Source: SIG565 sp045650565
GTDB lineage: Bacteria; Bacillota; Clostridia; Oscillospirales; Acutalibacteraceae
Length of the DNA: 17,687 bases
Assembly (NCBI GenBank): GCA_045650565.1
Contig: JAZRRG010000053.1
Location: 1 to 17,687, forward strand
Reading direction: 5' to 3'
The translations under genes and the position numbers were made by a program. Positions 7,136 through 13,954 of this stretch are shown in pieces (the stretch's first letter is position 1; every line of letters starts with the position of its first letter). The notes beneath the pieces were generated by a model. That model searched no databases, was not told the origin of the DNA, and was given only the letters and a program-made list of their open reading frames with translations.

Positions 7136-8246
7136 GTTTGAAGAGTTACGACTTAAATTACAGGGCTATTTTAATGAGCTTTGTGATTTAAAGGATGCAA
7201 TTGATTATTTTGGTGTAAAAAAGAATATTGCTGAGCTTGAACAGGCGGCGTCTGCCGATGGCTTTTGGGATGATATTGAAAATTCGCAAAAAATACTGCA
7301 GCTTACAAGCCGCCAGCGTGAAAAGGTTAATAAGTATGATTCTTTGGAGTCGGCATATAATGATGCGCTTACAATGATAGAATTAGCCAATGAGGCAGAG
7401 GATATCTCGATGCTTGAAGAGGTGTCGGTTATGGTGGAGGATTTCATCAGCGGTCTTGATGCGGCTCGACTTGAAACCTTGCTAAAAGGCGAGTATGATG
7501 CCAACAACGCAATTCTAACCTTCCATGCGGGTGCGGGGGGCACCGAAGCGCAGGACTGGAACGAGATGCTTGTGCGTATGTATACCCGCTGGGCAGAGCG
7601 ACACAATTTTAAAGCAAGTATGCTCGATTTTCTTGATGGTGAGGAAGCGGGGCTTAAAAGCGCAGTTTTGTTAATTGAGGGTGTTAATGCCTATGGTTAT
7701 ATGAAAAGCGAAAGTGGAGTTCACCGTTTGGTTAGAATATCCCCGTTTGATTCTTCAGGCAGACGGCATACGTCCTTTGCATCTATTGAGGTTATGCCCG
7801 AAATTAGTGATGACACACCCGTTCAAATCAATCCCGAGGACCTAAAGGTAGATACCTACCGTTCGGGCGGTGCGGGTGGACAGCACGTTAACAAGACCGA
7901 ATCGGCGGTTCGTATAACACATATTCCCACAGGCATTGTTGTTGCCTGTCAAAATGAGCGCAGTCAGCATCAAAACAGGGAAGTGGCAATGAAGATGCTC
8001 AAATCCAAGCTCATTGAGATTAAAGAGCGAGAGCATCTTGATAAAATTGAGGATATAAAGGGTGTGCAGAAGGAGATTGCTTGGGGTTCTCAAATAAGGT
8101 CCTATGTATTTATGCCCTACACCTTGGCTAAAGACCATAGAACAGGTTTTGAATCTGGTAATATCGGCGCCGTTATGGATGGAGATATTGATGGCTTTAT
8201 AAATGCTTATTTAAAAGCTGATTCTTTAGGACAGTTGAATAAATAG
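7128..8246 (+). CDS. prfB: Peptide chain release factor 2 (RF2)
   Basis: RF2 recognises UGA and UAA in the ribosomal A site and triggers peptide release. The 372-aa protein carries the codon-reading SPF tripeptide at 205-207 and the catalytic GGQ at 250-252, both at the same numbers as in E. coli. The HVNKTESAVR block follows the GGQ. The gene is one continuous frame. The autoregulatory +1 frameshift site (CTT TGA C at codons 25-26 in E. coli and many bacteria) is absent; codons 25-27 read ATT GAT TAT. The ATG overlaps the prmA stop (ATGCTTGA), with AGGAGG just upstream at about 7117-7122. A lipoprotein gene follows after 16 nt. The RF2 rather than RF1 assignment rests on SPF in place of PxT. 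Confidence 0.97.
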   Translation: MLEFEELRLKLQGYFNELCDLKDAIDYFGVKKNIAELEQAASADGFWDDIENSQKILQLTSRQREKVNKYDSLESAYNDALTMIELANEAEDISMLEEVSVMVEDFISGLDAARLETLLKGEYDANNAILTFHAGAGGTEAQDWNEMLVRMYTRWAERHNFKASMLDFLDGEEAGLKSAVLLIEGVNAYGYMKSESGVHRLVRISPFDSSGRRHTSFASIEVMPEISDDTPVQINPEDLKVDTYRSGGAGGQHVNKTESAVRITHIPTGIVVACQNERSQHQNREVAMKMLKSKLIEIKEREHLDKIEDIKGVQKEIAWGSQIRSYVFMPYTLAKDHRTGFESGNIGAVMDGDIDGFINAYLKADSLGQLNK

Positions 8247-8262
8247 TTTAAGGAGAAAGATT

Positions 8263-9375
8263 ATGAAAAAGATTATTGCATTATCACTGGCATTGCTTAT
8301 GCTGTTCAGCTTTGCAGGGTGCAAGAAAAAGGACATAGACCCAGCTGTCACAGCAGGTAAAAAGGGAGACCGTATTAGCTATAATTATAATATGTCCAAA
8401 TACATTTCGTTAGGCACATATAGCGGTATATCGGTTGATAAGTCGTCTGATAGCTATAAGGGTTATTATGACACAGAGTTTGAAACACTTGTGGCAAATA
8501 AAAATGCATACAACTTTATTAAAGAAGGCAAGTTAGCCAAGGACGATACCGCCATGATAGAGTATGTAGGTAAAATTGACGGCAAGGAATTTCAGGGTGG
8601 CACCAGCGAAGCGGAGGGTGCATTGGTTTTAGGTTCGGGTCAGTTTATTCCCGGCTTTGAGGATGCGCTTATCGGCAAGGAAATCGGTAAAACCGCTGTA
8701 ATTAACTTAAACTTCCCCGATGACTACGACCAAACAACATATTTTGCGGATGATAAAGACCAAAAAAACGGATTTAATTTGAAGGGTAAGGCGGTTGAGT
8801 TTACAGTTAAGGTGAACTCGGTACGTGAGTTGCCCGAAATCAATGATGAAACGGCGACTAAGCTCGGCTACGGCACAAAGGATGCCTTGGTAAAATATCT
8901 TGATGAAGTAGCAACCGAGAACTGTGTTCTTGCAACCTTGTTCAACTCTAAGGAATTAGCGGTAAAATCATATCCCGAGACCGAAAAGGCAAGATACGAT
9001 GCACAGTATAATGAGATGTATGCACAGGCAGAGCAAACGGCAACAGATTATAACAAACAGAATGGCACGGCAGCTACTGCTGATGATGTTTTGTATAGCT
9101 GGTACGGACAAACAAGCGAGCAGATAAAGAGCTATTTTGATAGCTTGGTAACACAAGAAATGGTTATGTTTGCGATATTTGATGCCGAGGGGCTTTCCTA
9201 TACAGAGGAAGAATATAACGGGTATTTGGAAGAAATCGCAAAATTTAACTCAACATCCGAGCAAATTGTAACAGTTGATGATATCAAAGAGAATAATGAA
9301 GCTTGGCAATTAGAAGCGGGTATGATATTCAAGGTTGCTACAAAGTATCTAGTTAAATCGGCAACAGTTAAATAA
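8263..9375 (+). CDS. FKBP-type peptidyl-prolyl isomerase lipoprotein, trigger-factor-like
   Basis: A type II signal peptide (MKKIIALSLALLMLFSF) ends in a lipobox with Cys20 (FAGC), so the 370-aa protein should be lipid-anchored on the outer face of the membrane. Residues about 88-187 form an FKBP domain (TAMIEYVGKIDG, the GSGQFIPGFEDALIG core and a closing VKVNSVREL strand). The rest is helical, charged and resembles the trigger-factor C-terminal chaperone region (INDETATKLGYGTKDALVKY). Expected role: proline isomerisation and folding of secreted proteins. The ordinary cytosolic trigger factor has no signal peptide, and the ribosome-binding domain is not apparent here. The ATG has AAGGAGA upstream (about 8250-8256). 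The stop overlaps the next gene's start (TAATG). Domain calls are firm; client proteins are unknown. Confidence 0.9.
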   Translation: MKKIIALSLALLMLFSFAGCKKKDIDPAVTAGKKGDRISYNYNMSKYISLGTYSGISVDKSSDSYKGYYDTEFETLVANKNAYNFIKEGKLAKDDTAMIEYVGKIDGKEFQGGTSEAEGALVLGSGQFIPGFEDALIGKEIGKTAVINLNFPDDYDQTTYFADDKDQKNGFNLKGKAVEFTVKVNSVRELPEINDETATKLGYGTKDALVKYLDEVATENCVLATLFNSKELAVKSYPETEKARYDAQYNEMYAQAEQTATDYNKQNGTAATADDVLYSWYGQTSEQIKSYFDSLVTQEMVMFAIFDAEGLSYTEEEYNGYLEEIAKFNSTSEQIVTVDDIKENNEAWQLEAGMIFKVATKYLVKSATVK

Positions 9376-9953
9376 TGGTTTTTGAGATAATTAAAACGGC
9401 TGATGTAAACGCTGATGATTTAAAAGAGTGTTTCTATTCTTTATGTGAGGAAGAAAAGCAACGTATATTGAGTAAAACCAAGCTCGAGCTGCAAAAGAAC
9501 TCATTGGTGGGTATGTATGCTGTAAAAAAAGGACTAAAAGAGCATTTTGGTATTGAGAATCCGCAAATTTTAAGACAAAAAAACGGAAAGCCGTATTTGA
9601 AAGGAAATGAAATATTTTTTAGCATATCTCATACGGCAGATACACTCGCAGTTGCTTTTTCACTTCATCCCGTTGGTATTGATATTGAATATCCACGAGA
9701 GTGTTCACCTTTAGTGTGCAAAAGAATGTTTACTGAGTCAGAAAAAATATATGCCGAGCAAAGCAATATAAATTTCACGAGAATTTGGACACTAAAAGAG
9801 GCGGCTGTTAAGGCAATGGGCGAGGGGATAGCCGATGCTCAAAAATACAGCTTTGTTCTTTACGGTGAAGAACTGCGCTCAAATATTGATAATGCTCACA
9901 TCACCCAAAAAACAAAAAATGATTTAATAATCTCTATTTTCGAACTGAAATAA
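9375..9953 (+). CDS. 4'-phosphopantetheinyl transferase, Sfp type
   Basis: The enzyme transfers the phosphopantetheine arm from CoA to a serine of carrier proteins. Motifs in order: GKPYL (71-75), FSISHT (82-87), GIDIE with the Mg2+-binding Asp103 and Glu105 (101-105), and WTLKEAAVKAMGEG (138-151) with Lys141, Glu142 and Lys146. Length 192 aa is a little shorter than Sfp (about 224) but holds all the active-site parts. No polyketide, peptide-synthetase or acyl-carrier gene is in the window, so the target may be the fatty-acid carrier or a distant cluster. The ATG overlaps the previous stop by one base and lacks its own good ribosome binding site, so translation probably relies on coupling. 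Last gene of the prmA operon. Confidence 0.93.
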   Translation: MVFEIIKTADVNADDLKECFYSLCEEEKQRILSKTKLELQKNSLVGMYAVKKGLKEHFGIENPQILRQKNGKPYLKGNEIFFSISHTADTLAVAFSLHPVGIDIEYPRECSPLVCKRMFTESEKIYAEQSNINFTRIWTLKEAAVKAMGEGIADAQKYSFVLYGEELRSNIDNAHITQKTKNDLIISIFELK

Positions 9954-9957
9954 AGGT

Positions 9958-10000
9958 ACAAACCGACCTCTATAAAGACGGGGCGGTTTGTTTCTTTTTA
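9958..10000 (+). terminator. Intrinsic terminator of the prmA-prfB operon
   Basis: The 8-bp stem ACAAACCG (9958-9965) pairs with CGGTTTGT (9984-9991), with extra CC/GG pairing possible inside. It is followed directly by TTTCTTTTTA. It starts 4 nt after the transferase stop. Confidence 0.88.
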
Positions 10001-10002
10001 TA

Positions 10003-10050
10003 AGGAAATATATATATATTAAAAAAATATTAAAAAAATTCCAAAAAGGA
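10003..10050 (+). promoter_or_regulatory. A/T-rich UP-element-like region with phased A-tracts upstream of rpoB
   Basis: A TATATATATATT run is followed by A-tracts at 10021-10027, 10032-10038 and 10043-10047, whose centres are 10-11 bp apart. Tracts in helical phase bend DNA, and A/T-rich DNA just upstream of -35 is where the RNA polymerase alpha C-terminal domain binds. Seen in sequence; the activating role is inferred. Confidence 0.55.
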
Positions 10051-10051
10051 C

Positions 10052-10080
10052 TTGACTATTTGAAAAATATGGAATATAAT
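10052..10080 (+). promoter_or_regulatory. Strong sigma-A promoter of rpoBC
   Basis: TTGACT (10052-10057), a 17-nt spacer, then a perfect TATAAT (10075-10080): 11 of 12 consensus bases. Transcription should start near 10086-10089, leaving a leader of about 140 nt before rpoB. This shows rpoBC has its own promoter here rather than relying only on an upstream ribosomal protein operon. Confidence 0.85.
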
Positions 10081-10086
10081 ACTAAA

Positions 10087-10229
10087 TTACTGATGATGGG
10101 TTAATATGCGGTTATTTTTGGCTATTTTCGAAAAATAGGCAGTTTCGCACTTAATTTTCCATCAGATATTGTATGTAGTGCAATCGAAAAAAACGGTTGT
10201 ATAAATTTAAGAGGAGTGAAAGTTAACCT
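10087..10229 (+). ncRNA. Structured 5' leader of the rpoB mRNA (candidate regulatory RNA)
   Basis: The roughly 140-nt leader can form one long interrupted stem-loop: TGATGG 10094-10099 with CCATCA 10159-10164; TTAA 10101-10104 with TTAA 10151-10154; TGCG 10107-10110 with CGCA 10146-10149; and a top helix CTATTTT 10122-10128 with AAAATAG 10132-10138. A second hairpin, CAATCG 10181-10186 with CGGTTG 10194-10199 around a seven-A loop, stands just before the ribosome binding site. ATTG at 10168-10171 could compete for CAAT at 10181-10184. No U-run follows either hairpin, so control, if any, would be on translation or stability rather than termination. The leader does not obviously match the L10 leader, and I cannot name an RNA family. 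Confidence 0.5.
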
Positions 10230-13200
10230 ATGGAGTCTACAGCAATGGTAAAGCCTGTCCAGCTGGGTAAAAACACTCGTATGAGTTTTTCAAAAATCGA
10301 TGAAGTTATCGATATGCCTAACCTCATTGAAATTCAGAAAGATTCATACAAATGGTTTGTAGAAGAGGGTATGAAGGAAGTATTTAAGGAAATGTCCTCC
10401 ATAACCGACTATACCGGCAATCTGGTTTTAGATTTTATTGATTACAGATTTGAAACCACGCCCAAGTATAGTATTACAGAATGCAAAGCACGTGATACAA
10501 CATATTCGGTGCCGCTTCGAGTTACTGCTCGCCTTATCAATAATGATACCGGCGAAATCAAGGAAAGCGAAGTGTTTATGGGCGATTTCCCACTTATGAC
10601 CGAATCTGGCACCTTTGTTATAAACGGTGCAGAACGTGCGGTAGTTTCACAGCTCGTTCGTTCTCCAGGTGCTTATTTCGATGAGAGAGCCGACGAAAAA
10701 ACCGGTAAAAAGCTGTTTAGCTCCACCATTATTCCTAACCGTGGTGCGTGGCTTGAATACGAAACCGATTTAAACGATGTTATATATGTAAGAATTGATA
10801 AAAACCGTAAGCTGCCTATAACCACATTTGTACGTGCTCTCGGTATTGGCAGCAATGAGGAAATCCGTGCCCTTTTAGGTGATGATAAAAAGCTCAACGC
10901 AACCTTTGATAAGGATGCAACAACCAACACCGATGATGCACTTATCGAGGTTTACAGAAAGCTTCGCCCGGGTGAACCTGCAACGGTAGAGGGTGCTTAT
11001 AACTATATTGCACAGTTGTTCTTTGATGCGCACAGATATGATTTATCTCGTGTGGGCAGATATAAGTACAATAAGAAGCTGTCCCTTGCTTCAAGACTTG
11101 TTGGCAAGACCCTCGCACGTCCCGTGGCTGACCCCATGACAGGCGAAATTCTTGCTGATGCAGGGGATGTTCTTAATAAGGAACAGGCATTGCAGCTTCA
11201 AAAGAAGGGTGTAATGGAGGTATATATCAGCGTTATAGATACTGAGGGAATAAAGGACGAAATTAAGGTTCTTTCAAACGGCATGGTTGATATTAAGAAC
11301 TTTATTGATTTTGATGTTACCGACCTTGGCATAAACGAGGATGTTAGCTTTAATGTGCTTAAGGAAATTCTCGAGAATAATCAGACTCAAGAGGATATCC
11401 GTGAGGCCATCAGCGTAAGCGTTGATAGACTTATTCCCAAGCACATAATTGTTGATGATATTTTTGCAACAATTAACTACTTTATGAATTTGTCACATTC
11501 GGTTGGCAATATTGATGATATTGACCATCTTGGCAACCGTCGTATCCGTTCGGTTGGCGAGCTTTTACAGAACCAATTCCGTATTGGCTTTACCCGTATG
11601 GAGCGTGTTGTTCGTGAAAAGATGACCCTACAGGCACAGGACGTCGATGTAATCACTCCTCAGTCACTAATCAATATTAGACCTATTGCTGCAGCAATCA
11701 AGGAGTTCTTTGGCTCCTCGCCGCTGTCACAGTTTATGGACCAGACCAACCCGCTTTCCGAGCTTACACACAAGCGTCGTTTGTCAGCGCTCGGTCCCGG
11801 TGGTTTGTCTCGTGACCGTGCTTCCTTTGAGGTGCGTGACGTTCACTATACACACTATGGTCGTATGTGTCCGATTGAAACACCTGAAGGTCCTAACATC
11901 GGTCTTATCTCTTATCTTGCAACCTTTGCAAGAATCAATGAATATGGCTTTATTGAGGCACCGTTCCGTAAGGTTGATAAAGCAACAGGTCGTGTGCTTG
12001 ATGAGGTTGTATATATCACGGCAGATGAAGAGGATGATTATGTAGTTGCTCAGGCAAATGAACCGCTAGATGCAAAGGGCAATTTTGTAAACGCCAAGGT
12101 TCACGCTCGTTTTCAGGACCGCTTCCTTGAAACAGACCCTTCCGAAATCGACCTTATGGACGTTTCTCCGAAAATGGTAGTATCGGTAGCAACTGCTATG
12201 ATTCCGTTCCTTGAAAATGATGATACCAACCGTGCACTCATGGGCTCAAACATGCAGAAGCAGGCAGTGCCGCTTCTTGTTACCGAAAGTCCTATTGTTG
12301 CAACAGGTATGGAATATAAGGCAGCTATCGATTCGGGTGTTGTAGTTATTGCTGAACGTGCAGGTACTGTAGTTTCAGTTTCTGCTGACAGCATAAAAAT
12401 TAAAACATCTCGTGGTAGCATTGATGAGTATAATCTTATCAAGTTCTTGCGTTCCAACCACGGAACCTGTATAAATCAAAAGCCCATCGTATCTCTTGGT
12501 CAAAAGGTTGCCAAGGGAGAGGTTATTGCTGACGGTCCTGCCACCGATAACGGTGAAATAAGTCTTGGCCGTAACGCTCTCATTGGATTTATGACTTGGG
12601 AGGGCTATAACTACGAGGATGCTGTTTTGATTAACGAAAAGTTAGTCAGAGAAGATATGTATACCTCTATTCATATTGAGGAATATGAAATCGAGGCAAG
12701 GGATACTAAGTTAGGTCCCGAGGAAATTACAAGAGATATACCCAACGTTGGTGAGGATGCGCTTAAAGACCTTGATGAGCGTGGTATTATTCGTATCGGC
12801 GCCGAGGTTACTGCAGGTGATATTCTTGTCGGTAAGGTAACACCTAAGGGTGAGACCGAGCTTACCGCTGAAGAGCGTTTGCTTCGTGCAATCTTCGGTG
12901 AGAAGGCAAGGGAAGTAAGAGATACCTCTTTGCGTGTTCCCCATGGTGAATATGGTACGATTGTTGATGTTAAGGTGTTCTCTCGTGAGAATGCTTCGGA
13001 ATTAAGCCCCGGTGTAAACCTTGTTGTTCGTTGCTATATCGCACAGAAACGTAAGATTTCTGTTGGTGATAAGATGGCAGGACGTCACGGTAACAAGGGT
13101 GTTGTCTCCCGTATACTTCCGAGCGAGGATATGCCTTTCTTACCCGATGGTACACCGCTTGATATAGTTCTTAACCCCTTGGGCGTTCCGTCCCGTATGA

Positions 13201-13940
13201 ACATCGGTCAGGTGCTTGAGGTTCATTTGGGCTATGCCGCCAAGGCGCTCGCTTGGAAGATTTGCACACCGGTATTTGATGGTGCGCACGAATCTGATAT
13301 TCGTGAATGCTTTAAAATGGCAGGACTACCCGAGGATGGTAAGGTACAGCTTTATGATGGCCGTACCGGTGAGCCGTTTGATAACCGTGTAACAGTCGGC
13401 TATATGTATTATCTCAAGCTTCATCACTTGGTTGCTGATAAGATTCACGCCCGTTCAACCGGTCCGTACTCGCTTGTAACTCAGCAGCCGCTTGGCGGTA
13501 AGGCACAGTTCGGCGGTCAGCGTTTCGGTGAAATGGAGGTTTGGGCACTCGAAGCATACGGTGCTGCATACACCCTCCAAGAAATTCTTACCGTTAAGTC
13601 GGACGATGTTGTTGGTCGTGTTAAAACCTACGAATCTATCGTTAAGGGACTTAACGTTCCAAAAGCAGGTATTCCTGAATCATTCAAGGTTCTTATTAAG
13701 GAATTGCAGTCTTTGGGACTTGATGTTAAGGTTCTTGATAGCGATAACGCAGAGATAGATTTGAAGCAAAGCTTTGAAGAGGATGATGATTTAGGACTCA
13801 TTCCTGTCGACTATGAGCCGGAATTCTCCGAGCAAAAGGTTGTTGACACACTTGAGGGCTTTGGCTTACAGGATGAAACCGGAGAAGACATTGTTGAATC
13901 AAATGGCGATGATTTCGCTTCTGAAAACGAGAATTATTAA
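10230..13940 (+). CDS. rpoB: DNA-directed RNA polymerase subunit beta
   Basis: Beta forms half of the RNA polymerase active-site cleft. The 1236-aa protein has all conserved blocks: the N-terminal protrusion and lobe, the rifampicin region (about 490-560), the catalytic-lysine block GDKMAGRHGNKG at 946-957 (Lys948 and Lys956, matching E. coli K1065 and K1073), and the C-terminal clamp block with GGQRFGEMEVWALEAYGA near nt 13513-13566. An acidic tail of about 50 residues ends the protein. In the rifampicin pocket residue 498 is Pro (GSSPLSQFMDQ; codon CCG at 11721-11723) where E. coli and most bacteria have Gln513; the D516, H526 and S531 equivalents are normal. The ATG at 10230 gives the expected MVKPVQLGKNTRMSF region after a short extension. 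Its AGGAG (10212-10216) is 13 nt away, longer than usual, which may tune translation with the leader. rpoC follows after 14 nt. Confidence 0.99.
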   Translation: MESTAMVKPVQLGKNTRMSFSKIDEVIDMPNLIEIQKDSYKWFVEEGMKEVFKEMSSITDYTGNLVLDFIDYRFETTPKYSITECKARDTTYSVPLRVTARLINNDTGEIKESEVFMGDFPLMTESGTFVINGAERAVVSQLVRSPGAYFDERADEKTGKKLFSSTIIPNRGAWLEYETDLNDVIYVRIDKNRKLPITTFVRALGIGSNEEIRALLGDDKKLNATFDKDATTNTDDALIEVYRKLRPGEPATVEGAYNYIAQLFFDAHRYDLSRVGRYKYNKKLSLASRLVGKTLARPVADPMTGEILADAGDVLNKEQALQLQKKGVMEVYISVIDTEGIKDEIKVLSNGMVDIKNFIDFDVTDLGINEDVSFNVLKEILENNQTQEDIREAISVSVDRLIPKHIIVDDIFATINYFMNLSHSVGNIDDIDHLGNRRIRSVGELLQNQFRIGFTRMERVVREKMTLQAQDVDVITPQSLINIRPIAAAIKEFFGSSPLSQFMDQTNPLSELTHKRRLSALGPGGLSRDRASFEVRDVHYTHYGRMCPIETPEGPNIGLISYLATFARINEYGFIEAPFRKVDKATGRVLDEVVYITADEEDDYVVAQANEPLDAKGNFVNAKVHARFQDRFLETDPSEIDLMDVSPKMVVSVATAMIPFLENDDTNRALMGSNMQKQAVPLLVTESPIVATGMEYKAAIDSGVVVIAERAGTVVSVSADSIKIKTSRGSIDEYNLIKFLRSNHGTCINQKPIVSLGQKVAKGEVIADGPATDNGEISLGRNALIGFMTWEGYNYEDAVLINEKLVREDMYTSIHIEEYEIEARDTKLGPEEITRDIPNVGEDALKDLDERGIIRIGAEVTAGDILVGKVTPKGETELTAEERLLRAIFGEKAREVRDTSLRVPHGEYGTIVDVKVFSRENASELSPGVNLVVRCYIAQKRKISVGDKMAGRHGNKGVVSRILPSEDMPFLPDGTPLDIVLNPLGVPSRMNIGQVLEVHLGYAAKALAWKICTPVFDGAHESDIRECFKMAGLPEDGKVQLYDGRTGEPFDNRVTVGYMYYLKLHHLVADKIHARSTGPYSLVTQQPLGGKAQFGGQRFGEMEVWALEAYGAAYTLQEILTVKSDDVVGRVKTYESIVKGLNVPKAGIPESFKVLIKELQSLGLDVKVLDSDNAEIDLKQSFEEDDDLGLIPVDYEPEFSEQKVVDTLEGFGLQDETGEDIVESNGDDFASENENY

Positions 13941-13954
13941 GGAGGATTAGGCAA

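Noticed and set aside
10106..10138. Ten-residue leader peptide (MRLFLAIFEK) upstream of rpoB
   Set aside because: No ribosome binding site, no run of regulatory codons and no terminator downstream; it probably arises by chance within the hairpin.
10216..10251. Short GTG-started frame overlapping the rpoB start
   Set aside because: Only 11 codons with no ribosome binding site of its own; its GTG overlaps the AGGAG that should serve rpoB.
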